DNA of 7,039 nt from Actinomycetes bacterium (lineage in GTDB: Bacteria; Actinomycetota; Acidimicrobiia; Acidimicrobiales; Acidimicrobiaceae): the NCBI GenBank assembly GCA_021833085.1, contig JAKBGL010000062.1, positions 1 through 7,039 on the forward strand, given 5' to 3'. Positions 1 through 6,727 of this stretch are shown here, piece after piece. The translations under genes were made by a program, and so were the position numbers. The notes below the pieces were generated by a model, which saw nothing but the letters and a program-made list of their open reading frames with translations, did no database searches and was not told the DNA's origin. Position 1 is the first letter of the stretch. Every line of letters starts with the position of its first letter.

Positions 1-1827
1 TTAGAGGAGTTAAAACTCTCTCTTTTGCTTGCACTTGTTGCTCCAGAGATCTCAGGGCTGTTAATCTCAGGGACGAAGGGCTCGGCCAAAACGACGCTAG
101 TCAGATCTGTAAAGGAACTTCTGTGGGACTCCAGCAAGTTCGTTGAGATGCCTCTTGGCGTTACCGAAGATCGAGTAAAGGGATCCATCGATATTGGAAA
201 GACACTCTCTGAGAAGACCGTCCACGTAAAAGATGGGTTACTAGCGAAGGCAGATCGTGGAGTCCTCTATGTGGATGAGATCAATCTCCTACCTGACCAT
301 ATCGTAGATCTTATCTTAGATGCAGCGGCGACCGGGGTAAACCACGTGGAACGAGACGGCGTCTCCGTTGTCCAAGATGCAAGGTTTGTGCTCATTGGAA
401 CGATGAATCCGGAAGAGGGTGAGTTGAGACCTCAGCTGCTCGACCGCTTTGGTCTCTCCGTGGTGGTGAGCGACACACTATCTAAGGATGACCGAATTGA
501 AGCACTAAGGCGCCGACTTGCGTTTGACTATCGCCATCACCAGCTGCTTGCAAAGTACTACGACCAAGACGAAGCCATAAAGATTCAGATCAGTGATGCT
601 CGTTCTTTTTTGGAGAAGCATGATCCAAGTACGCTCGTATCAGAGGAGACCATCTCTTTTTCAGTAGATCTCGCCCTTGCCGTGGGGGCTGAGGGTCTAC
701 GAGGAGATTTAACGTTGCTAAAGGCGGCTTTAGCACTGTGCGCTTTGGAAGGGAGAGCGTATATCACAGTTGGTGACTTAGAGAAGGTAGCTCCGCTAGT
801 GTTTGCACACCGAGCTAAAAGGAGTCCCAATGAGGCACCAACAAAAGGAGGCGCAACCGATCGAAAGTCCGAGGGCGACCGATCGAAAGACCGGGGCGAA
901 AGTACGGAGTTTGCCGATCAAGGTACCCGAAAAGACGATAAGAGATCTTCGGCTTCTACCTCTGAAGGCACTCGCGATAGGGGAGCAGAAACAGACGATC
1001 TTGGCGAAGGTCCTAATACGGATAGTGACGGAGAGCCAGGAGGCTCAAGTGGTGCCCCCGACTTAGATGTTGGAGAACGTTTGAATGAACTATCCTCAAT
1101 ATTTAGCCGTCCGGGTTCAACGAACTTGGAGTCTTGGAGACGTCTAGGACGTGAAGAGCGAACCGTGTCATCGTTTTCACCAGGTCTATCAATTAATCTC
1201 GCGGCCTCTATTTTACGAGCGTTGGAAGGGGAAGAGTCGACCTCTTCGGACCTAGTTATTCAGGAAAGGGCCCTGCTTTTCCGATCTCGTCAAAAGATAG
1301 CGGAATCTACCGTAATCTTTGTCGTGGATATCTCGAAATCAATGGGAGTTGAGTCCCGAGTTGCCCTTGTAAGAGAGGTCGCTTCTTCCTTGTTGAGCTC
1401 TGCTTATGTCAAGCGTCTAAAGGTTGCGTTAGTAGTCTTTGGTGGACAGGAGGCCACCATAGCACTGAGGCCAACGCGAAGTCTTGAGGTAGTTCGGGCG
1501 CGTCTGGAGTCGTTGACATACTTGGGACGAACGCCGCTTGACTCGGCTATCGAAGTATCGAGACAGCTCGCGATCCAAGAGAAGAACAAAGGTGTTGAGC
1601 CACTTTTGGTGTTCGTTACCGATGGCCGAGCCAACTTTACCGCTTCTGCAGACTCTCCTTTTGAACGGGCTATTGATGAGGCACGAAAGATTAATAAGGC
1701 CGGTATCACTTCGGTTGTGTGCGATTTTGACCTTGGTAAAGGTGGCTCTAGTTATGCAAATAAGATCTCGGTAGAGATGGGTGCAACTTATCTTGAGATG
1801 ATAGAAGGGTCTGCTGCTGGTGAATAA
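1..1827 (+). CDS. Fused ChlI/ChlD-type metal chelatase subunit (AAA+ ATPase plus VWA domain), 5'-truncated by the window edge
   Basis: The reading frame is open from base 1, and the residues before the first start-like codon (TTG at 25) match the helix that precedes Walker A in the family (ELKLSLLLALVAPE). The true start therefore lies upstream, with probably about 20-30 residues missing. Numbering from the TTG at 25: Walker A GTKGSAKT (16-23), Walker B LYVDE (81-85), sensor-1 TMNPE (126-130), arginine finger in LLDRF (138-142), and sensor-2 region RGDLTLLKAAL (226-236). A hydrophilic low-complexity linker spans about 263-350. A C-terminal von Willebrand A domain has a complete MIDAS: DISKS (435-439), T503 in GRTPL, and D533 in VTDGRAN. 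The family energises metal insertion into a tetrapyrrole by a large CobN/ChlH-type subunit in the cytoplasm. No chlorophyll genes are visible, so cobaltochelatase is the likelier role (inference). No terminator is evident before the methyltransferase 126 bp downstream. Confidence 0.9.
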   Translation, partial: LEELKLSLLLALVAPEISGLLISGTKGSAKTTLVRSVKELLWDSSKFVEMPLGVTEDRVKGSIDIGKTLSEKTVHVKDGLLAKADRGVLYVDEINLLPDHIVDLILDAAATGVNHVERDGVSVVQDARFVLIGTMNPEEGELRPQLLDRFGLSVVVSDTLSKDDRIEALRRRLAFDYRHHQLLAKYYDQDEAIKIQISDARSFLEKHDPSTLVSEETISFSVDLALAVGAEGLRGDLTLLKAALALCALEGRAYITVGDLEKVAPLVFAHRAKRSPNEAPTKGGATDRKSEGDRSKDRGESTEFADQGTRKDDKRSSASTSEGTRDRGAETDDLGEGPNTDSDGEPGGSSGAPDLDVGERLNELSSIFSRPGSTNLESWRRLGREERTVSSFSPGLSINLAASILRALEGEESTSSDLVIQERALLFRSRQKIAESTVIFVVDISKSMGVESRVALVREVASSLLSSAYVKRLKVALVVFGGQEATIALRPTRSLEVVRARLESLTYLGRTPLDSAIEVSRQLAIQEKNKGVEPLLVFVTDGRANFTASADSPFERAIDEARKINKAGITSVVCDFDLGKGGSSYANKISVEMGATYLEMIEGSAAGE

Positions 1828-1953
1828 TTCGTCACTCAGATGCTAGGAAGCGAGACTTTGGTGAGGAAGCCGATATCTTCGAGTGTGGCGAGCACTGTGG
1901 CTTATACGATTGTTGGTGTGTAAGTGTACAGTAGAGAGGTGTAACGACCTGTT

Positions 1954-2850
1954 GTGGCTATAAGCGACGAGTTCTTTCGAATCGATGGTCCAAGTACTGT
2001 AATTTTGGGGGATAATTTAGAGATTTTAGGTAAGTTGCCTAGTGAAGTCTTTCAGCTAATTTATATAGACCCACCCTTCAACACGGGCCGTATCCAGTCA
2101 AGACAGTCCATAAAGACGGTGCGCTCTGAAGGTGGTGCCAGAGTTGGGTTCAAGGGAGCGTCTTACGAGACGATTAAAGGCAAAGTGACCTCTTATGACG
2201 ACGCGTTTGAAGACTACTGGAGCTTTCTGGAGCCTAGGCTTGAAGAGGCGTGGAGAACGCTGACTGCGACTGGAACTTTGTATCTTCACCTTGACTATCG
2301 TGAGGTCCACTATGCGAAGGTTCTACTTGACGCCCTTTTTGGCAGAGACTGTTTCCTCAATGAGATTATCTGGGCGTACGACTACGGAGCTCGGAGTAAG
2401 AATAGATGGCCCGCAAAGCACGACAATATATTGGTCTACGTGAAAGATCCACGTCACTACCGCTTCTACTCAAAGGAGGTAGATAGAGAGCCCTACATGG
2501 CACCTTCTTTAGTTACACCCGAAAAAGCAGTGCTGGGGAAGCTTCCCACCGACGTGTGGTGGCACACAATTGTGTCTCCCACTGGAAAAGAGAAAACAGG
2601 ATATGCAACCCAAAAACCTGAAGGAGTACTACGAAGGATAGTTCAAGCTAGCAGCACTAAAGGGGATTGGGTTATGGATTTTTTCGGGGGAAGCGGCACT
2701 TTGGGGAAGGTCGCGAGTCAGCTCGAGCGCCGATTTGTTTTAGTCGATAAAAATCCTGAGGCTTTTGAGATAATGAGAGATCGACTCGGCAGCGGATCTC
2801 AAAGGCTCCCAATCGTTTATCTCAACACGAATGACGACGTGGATGACTGA
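1954..2850 (+). CDS. Site-specific DNA methyltransferase, beta-class N6-adenine/N4-cytosine type, apparently solitary
   Basis: The 298-residue protein transfers a methyl group from S-adenosylmethionine to a base in a specific DNA site. Catalytic motif IV, DPPFNTG (39-45), comes before the SAM-binding motif I, DFFGGSGT (242-249). This order defines the beta class. TQKPE (219-223) and the acidic motif II residue D265 in VLVDKNPEA are also present. The roughly 170 residues between motif IV and TQKPE should include the target-recognition region. DPPF with Asn next favours N6-adenine, but the site cannot be read from sequence. The start is GTG at 1954: a TAA closes the frame at 1942-1944. A purine-rich GAGAGGT lies at 1934-1940, a long 13 nt upstream, so initiation may be weak. 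No restriction endonuclease gene is in the window, which suggests an orphan regulatory or epigenetic enzyme, although a nuclease gene could lie elsewhere. Confidence 0.9.
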   Translation: MAISDEFFRIDGPSTVILGDNLEILGKLPSEVFQLIYIDPPFNTGRIQSRQSIKTVRSEGGARVGFKGASYETIKGKVTSYDDAFEDYWSFLEPRLEEAWRTLTATGTLYLHLDYREVHYAKVLLDALFGRDCFLNEIIWAYDYGARSKNRWPAKHDNILVYVKDPRHYRFYSKEVDREPYMAPSLVTPEKAVLGKLPTDVWWHTIVSPTGKEKTGYATQKPEGVLRRIVQASSTKGDWVMDFFGGSGTLGKVASQLERRFVLVDKNPEAFEIMRDRLGSGSQRLPIVYLNTNDDVDD

Positions 2851-2926
2851 ACCTAAGTCGAGCCGATCCAAGTTTTGCTCAGTATACCTAAGCCCCGTCT
2901 GTTCGTTTAGTTTGTGTACTCAACTT

Positions 2927-3754
2927 TCAGACCGTAAAGGCTAGGTTTCGAAGTACTCTCTCGGCTTGGTCTAAGTCTCCTGTCAACTCAACGAATCCAT
3001 GGAGTAAAGAAATATCAGGGTCTACTCTGCCAGCGATAAGACGCATGTAAAGTAACATCTCCATCTCCAATGAGCAGCTCTCATCTTTCTTAGGAGCGAC
3101 AACCTCTCCACGTCCATCTATGAGAGCAACGGAAAATGGCGGCGCTCCTTTGATATGGAAGCCGACTACTGCTCCGCTTTGCAAAGCTGCCTTTTTCCCG
3201 ACTACGTACCCCATATTAGACACGGCTTCCAAGTAAGCACGTAGAGCTGCAGCGGTATCTGCACCACCGACGTTACTTAGGGCTTCTCGTATGTCTTGTT
3301 CGTGGATCCAGATGTCAAAGACGCGAATTGACATAAAACGTGAGTATGGTACATCACCGATCGGCGACCACCCTAACTTTTGAAAGTCGCTCTCGTCTAA
3401 GCCCTCAATGGCGAGTTGCCTTTGCAAAAGCGTCTCTTTTAGCATGGTTATTAGATCTATTGCGTCAAGGGAGCGAAGCTGTGCCACCCATCGTTCGTTC
3501 ACGCTGCCGATTGGATTCTTGATGTGGCTTAGGCCATCGACGACTACTTCAGGTGGTGGTTCCCCGAGCAGCATCTTTTCGACTCCTACTATGTGAGCTA
3601 TTACGTCTCTAACGGTCCAACTTGGACACGAGGTCGGCATGTCGAACGTGTCCTCGTCGAGAGAGTCCACGATCTTGACAAAGTTATGCCATGAATCCTT
3701 TAGGTCTGCTATAACGTCTCGTCTGTCGTAGTTTGGGATCAATAGTGAACTCAT
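2927..3754 (-). CDS. Maleylpyruvate isomerase-family mycothiol-dependent protein (DinB-like MDMPI fold)
   Basis: The 275-residue cytoplasmic protein resembles the mycothiol-dependent maleylpyruvate isomerase family, which has a DinB-like metal-binding four-helix domain followed by an SCP2-like C-terminal domain. Family landmarks are CPSWTVRDVIAHIVGVE (43-59), with ligand H54, and RVFDIWIHEQDIREA (144-158), with H151 and D147 at the position of the second and third metal ligands. The C-terminal GFVELTGDLDQAERVLRNLAF (253-273) matches the conserved end of the family. The acidic ligand is Asp, where the characterised Corynebacterium isomerase has Glu. The substrate is unknown: many paralogues are not maleylpyruvate isomerases, and there are no gentisate-pathway genes nearby. 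The ATG at 3754 has no Shine-Dalgarno upstream, but a reasonable promoter lies about 50-75 bp away. The gene is convergent with the methyltransferase (76-bp gap) and divergent from the ureohydrolase (193-bp gap). Confidence 0.85.
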   Translation of the reverse strand: MSSLLIPNYDRRDVIADLKDSWHNFVKIVDSLDEDTFDMPTSCPSWTVRDVIAHIVGVEKMLLGEPPPEVVVDGLSHIKNPIGSVNERWVAQLRSLDAIDLITMLKETLLQRQLAIEGLDESDFQKLGWSPIGDVPYSRFMSIRVFDIWIHEQDIREALSNVGGADTAAALRAYLEAVSNMGYVVGKKAALQSGAVVGFHIKGAPPFSVALIDGRGEVVAPKKDESCSLEMEMLLYMRLIAGRVDPDISLLHGFVELTGDLDQAERVLRNLAFTV

Positions 3755-3785
3755 GGTTAGCGCTTTCGGGAGGTGCAGATGGGAT

Positions 3786-3796
3786 CTAACTGTTAG
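3786..3796. repeat. Perfect 11-bp palindrome at the predicted start of transcription of the isomerase-family gene
   Basis: CTAAC-T-GTTAG is perfectly symmetrical. It overlaps the transcription start (about 3795) expected from the minus-strand promoter at 3802-3830. The position suits a repressor operator, but arms of 5 bp are common by chance. Confidence 0.25.
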
Positions 3797-3801
3797 CTTT
3801 G

Positions 3802-3830
3802 ATTCTATATGAGGAAGGTTAATCTTTCTA
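3802..3830 (-). promoter_or_regulatory. Candidate sigma70-type promoter for the isomerase-family gene
   Basis: On the minus strand, TAGAAA (plus 3825-3830) lies 17 bp before TAGAAT (plus 3802-3807). The -10 hexamer matches 5 of 6 consensus bases and the -35 matches 4 of 6. Transcription would start near 3795 and give a leader of about 40 nt. The same -10 hexamer and spacing recur in the NCS1 permease promoter. Confidence 0.5.
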
Positions 3831-3848
3831 GTCGTTCACTAGGACTAG
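3828..3848. repeat. Inverted repeat CTAGTC-N9-GACTAG in the divergent intergenic region
   Basis: Perfect 6-bp arms (3828-3833 and 3843-3848) overlap the -35 of the minus-strand promoter and lie upstream of the ureohydrolase. This is a plausible operator for a regulator of either divergent gene. Its function is inferred only from position. Confidence 0.3.
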
Positions 3849-3894
3849 ACCTTAGATGGATGCGTTAAAGTACTGCTATTGGGACGAGTCTCCC

Positions 3895-3923
3895 TTGTGG
3901 GTACTTATATGTAGCCTTAGGCT
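3895..3923 (+). promoter_or_regulatory. Weak candidate promoter for the ureohydrolase, with a palindrome over the -10
   Basis: TTGTGG (3895-3900) and TAGGCT (3918-3923) are 17 bp apart. Each hexamer matches only 3 of 6 consensus bases, although the key T, A and final T of the -10 are present. Transcription would start about 17 nt before the ATG at 3948, giving a very short leader without a Shine-Dalgarno. The near-palindrome AGCC-TTA-GGCT (3913-3923) covers the -10 and could bind a repressor. Confidence 0.25.
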
Positions 3924-3947
3924 TAGGTCTTGAACTAAGTTGTATCA

Positions 3948-4952
3948 ATGACCTCAGATAGATCCTATGACCGTCTAAGTGAAGAAATCATTGAACAGCT
4001 AAGTGGACCGTCTTTCCAAGGGTTAGCGACCTTTGCTAAAAGACCTTTTGTAGCCTCAGTAGAGGATTTGGACAAGATCCACCCGGACGTGGCTATCGTT
4101 GGAGCACCTTGGGACGATTCGACGACAAATAGGCCTGGAGCTCGGTTTGGACCTCGAGCCTTACGGGCTCTCGCTTATGGACCTGGTACCTATCACCTTG
4201 ATCTAGCTATTGAGATCTTTGAATATCTGTCGGTAGTTGACTTCGGGGATGCAATATGTTTTCCTGGACTGACTGAGATCTCACACAAAGCCATAGAACA
4301 AAGGGTATTTGAACTCGCCAAACGTAAAATCCTGCCGATTGTGCTGGGTGGGGATCACTCCATAACCCTTCCATCTGTAACTGCGGTAGCTCGGGCCTAC
4401 GGATGGGGACGAGTTGGTGTAGTGCACTTTGACGCGCATGCAGATACTGCTGATACTACTGGCGGAAACCTTTTAAGCCATGGTACGCCCATGAGACGCC
4501 TAATTGAATCGGGAGCTGTAAGAGGTGAGAACTTTGTGCAAGTGGGCCTTAGAGGCTACTGGCCTCCGCAAGAGGTGTGGGAGTGGATGCGATCTCACGG
4601 TATGCGTTGGCATATGATGCAAGAGGTCTGGGAGAAGGGATCTGTTTATGTTATAGAACAAGCGATCTCCGAGGCTTTGGAGGGGTGCGACGCCGTCTAC
4701 CTCTCCGTTGATATCGACGTCTTGGATCCCGGTTTTGCGCCAGGAACCGGTACGCCAGAGCCAGGTGGCATGATCCCTTCAGACCTTCTTCGGGGAATAA
4801 GGAGGATCGTTGGATCGGTAAATCTGGTGGGCATGGATGTAGTTGAAGTCTCACCACCGTATGACTCATCTGAAATAACGATAAACAACGCCCACAGAGT
4901 AGTCCTTGAGGCACTGGCTGCTCTAGCTAATCTAAAACGCTCGCAAACGTGA
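3948..4952 (+). CDS. Ureohydrolase of the agmatinase/guanidinobutyrase (arginase-fold) family, substrate unassigned
   Basis: The 334-residue enzyme should hydrolyse a guanidino compound to urea and an amine, using a binuclear metal centre. All six family metal ligands are visible: H137 in GGDHS, then D162, H164 and D166 in HFDAHAD, then D255 and D257 in SVDIDVLDPG. GAPWDDSTTNRPGARFGPRA (52-71) and GTGTPEPGG (266-274) are further family signatures. The end of the active-site region reads VVEVSPPYDSSEIT (298-311). The protein lacks the features of true arginase and fits the agmatinase/guanidinobutyrase/guanidinase branch, which cannot be separated by eye. An aromatic-rich stretch, RGYWPPQEVWEW (202-213), may help distinguish subfamilies. 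The ATG at 3948 has no Shine-Dalgarno, so translation may be leaderless or nearly so. The gene is convergent with an NCS1 permease. The pair may serve uptake and breakdown of one nitrogen compound (inference). Confidence 0.88.
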   Translation: MTSDRSYDRLSEEIIEQLSGPSFQGLATFAKRPFVASVEDLDKIHPDVAIVGAPWDDSTTNRPGARFGPRALRALAYGPGTYHLDLAIEIFEYLSVVDFGDAICFPGLTEISHKAIEQRVFELAKRKILPIVLGGDHSITLPSVTAVARAYGWGRVGVVHFDAHADTADTTGGNLLSHGTPMRRLIESGAVRGENFVQVGLRGYWPPQEVWEWMRSHGMRWHMMQEVWEKGSVYVIEQAISEALEGCDAVYLSVDIDVLDPGFAPGTGTPEPGGMIPSDLLRGIRRIVGSVNLVGMDVVEVSPPYDSSEITINNAHRVVLEALAALANLKRSQT

Positions 4953-4970
4953 AGGCCAACTGGCTTTATA
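4952..4970 (+). terminator. Possible small terminator hairpin at the ureohydrolase stop codon
   Basis: AAGGCCA (4952-4958) pairs with TGGCTTT (4961-4967) with one G-T wobble, and the sequence then runs TTTATA. The closing loop is very tight (two bases, or more if the innermost pairs open), and the T-run is short. It directly follows the TGA, so it could help end transcription together with the stronger palindrome 18 bp downstream. Confidence 0.3.
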
Positions 4971-4984
4971 GTATCTAAATATTT

Positions 4985-5014
4985 ATCCAAGGAGCCTATA
5001 TAGGCTCCTTGGAT
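4985..5014. terminator. Perfect 30-bp palindrome between convergent genes, likely bidirectional U-less terminator
   Basis: The arms ATCCAAGGAGCC (4985-4996) and GGCTCCTTGGAT (5003-5014) are exactly complementary around TATATA (4997-5002). RNA from either strand would fold into a 12-bp stem with a small loop. It sits 33 bp after the ureohydrolase stop and 117 bp past the stop of the convergent NCS1 gene. Neither side has a real U-tract, so it resembles the U-less hairpin terminators reported in actinobacteria. A protein-binding dyad is the alternative. Confidence 0.7.
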
Positions 5015-5131
5015 CTGACTGGACGGTTATGTCTCCTGAACGCTCGACACGTGAAGTCGGGCCACCGTTGCGCTGTATCTAAGCAGGCGTCTGAGGGATG
5101 GCAAAGATACCACCTTTTGCGTCAACGTCTT

Positions 5132-6580
5132 TTACTCTGAAGAGCTTGTTTCTAAGAGTTCATTCTCTTTGGATACTCCTCTTCGAGCTAGGAGCCAGTA
5201 GATTAGTGCGCCCGCGGCGAGGCCCGTAAATATGGAGAAATCAGCTCCGCCTCCTGAGGTTTTTGTAGTTGTGAGGTTCGAGATAGGACTTATGTAGTGT
5301 GGGTATGCGTCGAGCGCCATTAGCGCGGCCACCATACCGCCTACCTGAGCGATGATTGCGGGCCAATGTATCCCGTTCCCTCTAAAGTAGAGGCCGCCCT
5401 TTGTCTTCTGAAGATCTTCAGGAGAGTAGCGCATCTTGCGGAGTAACCAGTCGACGAGATATATCGCTGTCCAAGGCGCCACCCACACGATGATGAACAG
5501 GATGAATTCGTTGAGTAAATTATTGAATGAACTCGCAAATACTGCATAAGCTGCGAGCGCAGTACACAAGACGGTATCTAAGATAACAGCCTGCCACCGC
5601 TTTAACTTTAGTCCCAACGCTTGTAGCGTTACTCCAGATGAGTAGAGATCTAACGAGTTGATGGCGAAGATCTGGACGATCGCAACCACCAGATACGGCC
5701 AAAGGAACCAGCCGGAAAATGCATGGGCCATACCGGTTATCGACGCATTTTGGCTGCCTACGAACGTTGCTACAGCGGCTCCCAGGACCATCAGGAGGAC
5801 TGATGGAATGTAGCTACCTAAAAATACCGAGAGTACTGTGGCCTTTTTAGAGGCTCCTCTCGGCAGGTATCTTGAGTAGTCGTTGCCGTTTTCGGTCCAC
5901 CCAAGTCCTGATGCAGAGATTATAAAGGCGAGACCCTCAAAGTACACTTGCCATGAGGCACCGTGGCTGACGGCGTTTAACTTCACTTTAGTGACTGTCA
6001 AAACCGCAAATACGATGAAAAGTGCTACGAAGGGCCAGAACAATAGTCGTAGTGTCTTTAGGATCTTTTCGTGTCCATAAAGTGGAAGAACTAGCTGGAT
6101 AAGACCTGCCCCAACCACAAAGGCGATCTTGAGCGTAGTTGAAGGGTGGACCACTCCTGCCTTGTCAGCAAGTGCCAGAGCCGCAAGAACTATAATAGCG
6201 ACCCCCTCGGTCTCAAAACCCACTTGCGTGAGCCAATTGAAGAACGCTAAGAGCTTTGAGCCTTGTACTCCAAATGGCGCCCGATTGATGGTAAACGTCG
6301 TGGTTCCTGCCTCTGGTCCTTGTAAGGAGGTGAGCCCAAGTAGCACGTAGGATAGGTTCCCAATCAAGATTATTGATACTGCTTGTAGAAAGGTAAAGCC
6401 AAAACCGTAAAGGACTGCTCCGTAGACGAGATACTCCACGTTAAATAAAGCTCCGGACCACATCCAAAAGAGGTTGTGGGGTTTAGCCCATCTCTCATCC
6501 TCGGGGATATAGTCGATCCCTCGCTGTTCAATGCCGACTGGCCCTGCTTCGGCTACTGGAATCTCCAGCGCTTCTCTCAA
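5132..6580 (-). CDS. NCS1-family nucleobase/cation symporter (purine-cytosine permease type)
   Basis: The 482-residue inner-membrane protein has about 12 hydrophobic helices, near residues 37-60, 64-86, 108-135, 150-168, 178-197, 212-228, 246-274, 290-310, 331-350, 355-379, 405-425 and 447-465. Family marks are the N-terminal RWAKPHNLFWMW (30-41), the helix-1 and helix-3 substrate/ion regions, GWTENGNDYSRYLPRGASKK (227-246) with the NCS1 DYSRYLP signature, SSGVTLQALGLKLKRWQAV (314-332), and APWTAIYLVDWLLR (368-381). Length is normal for the family. It imports a nucleobase or related compound (cytosine, purines, allantoin, hydantoin, thiamine or another) with Na+ or H+. The substrate is not readable here. 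The start is TTG at 6580, fixed by AAGGAGG 7 nt upstream. A nearby ATG at the end of that Shine-Dalgarno is out of frame. The neighbouring convergent ureohydrolase hints at a nitrogenous substrate (inference). Confidence 0.9.
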   Translation of the reverse strand: MREALEIPVAEAGPVGIEQRGIDYIPEDERWAKPHNLFWMWSGALFNVEYLVYGAVLYGFGFTFLQAVSIILIGNLSYVLLGLTSLQGPEAGTTTFTINRAPFGVQGSKLLAFFNWLTQVGFETEGVAIIVLAALALADKAGVVHPSTTLKIAFVVGAGLIQLVLPLYGHEKILKTLRLLFWPFVALFIVFAVLTVTKVKLNAVSHGASWQVYFEGLAFIISASGLGWTENGNDYSRYLPRGASKKATVLSVFLGSYIPSVLLMVLGAAVATFVGSQNASITGMAHAFSGWFLWPYLVVAIVQIFAINSLDLYSSGVTLQALGLKLKRWQAVILDTVLCTALAAYAVFASSFNNLLNEFILFIIVWVAPWTAIYLVDWLLRKMRYSPEDLQKTKGGLYFRGNGIHWPAIIAQVGGMVAALMALDAYPHYISPISNLTTTKTSGGGADFSIFTGLAAGALIYWLLARRGVSKENELLETSSSE

Positions 6581-6587
6581 ATTTCAT

Positions 6588-6594
6588 CCTCCTT
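6588..6594 (-). promoter_or_regulatory. Strong Shine-Dalgarno that fixes the TTG start of the NCS1 gene
   Basis: AAGGAGG on the minus strand is followed by a 7-nt spacer and the TTG. This is the best ribosome-binding site in the window. It rules against the out-of-frame ATG that directly abuts it. Confidence 0.85.
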
Positions 6595-6621
6595 GTGCGT
6601 GGTTCGTACTTAACTTACTGC

Positions 6622-6646
6622 CTCTTATGATGCTGCATTCTAAGAG
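6622..6646. repeat. Inverted repeat CTCTTA-N13-TAAGAG around the -10 and start of the NCS1 promoter
   Basis: Perfect 6-bp arms (6622-6627 and 6641-6646) bracket the predicted transcription start (about 6630), and one arm overlaps the -10. This placement is typical of a repressor operator. Short arms mean chance occurrence is possible. Confidence 0.3.
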
Positions 6647-6665
6647 ATATATTGCCTGCTCCCAA
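6637..6665 (-). promoter_or_regulatory. Promoter of the NCS1 permease gene
   Basis: On the minus strand, TTGGGA (plus 6660-6665) is separated by exactly 17 bp from TAGAAT (plus 6637-6642), matching 4 of 6 and 5 of 6 consensus bases. Transcription should start near 6630, about 50 nt before the TTG, leaving a leader that carries the Shine-Dalgarno. If this is the main promoter, the hairpins at 6771-6935 lie upstream of the transcript rather than within it. Confidence 0.6.
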
Positions 6666-6698
6666 GTGACCTTTAGTGCGAATGCAACTCTCGCACCC

Positions 6699-6727
6699 TT
6701 GGCGGGTTCTCCTCTATCACACATAAT
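6699..6727 (+). promoter_or_regulatory. Candidate plus-strand promoter diverging from the NCS1 promoter
   Basis: TTGGCG (6699-6704) and CATAAT (6722-6727) are 17 bp apart and match 4 of 6 and 5 of 6 consensus bases, but the first T of the -10 is replaced by C. Transcription would start near 6734 and read through all the inverted repeats at 6771-6935. The target could be a gene beyond the window or a non-coding RNA. Confidence 0.4.

Noticed and set aside
803..1066. Long open frame in another phase within the chelatase linker
   Set aside because: It lies wholly inside the real gene, in its low-complexity region, and has no family resemblance. It is a shadow frame.
1840..1923. Small ATG-started frame of 27 codons between the chelatase and methyltransferase genes
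   Set aside because: There is no Shine-Dalgarno and no recognisable product, and the length is unremarkable for intergenic DNA.
5079..5162. Out-of-frame, stop-free run past the end of the NCS1 gene, reading KDVDAKGGIFAIPQTPA
   Set aside because: It looked like a frameshifted tail or a small protein, but it has no start codon, spans only 26 codons, and the permease already has a normal family length.
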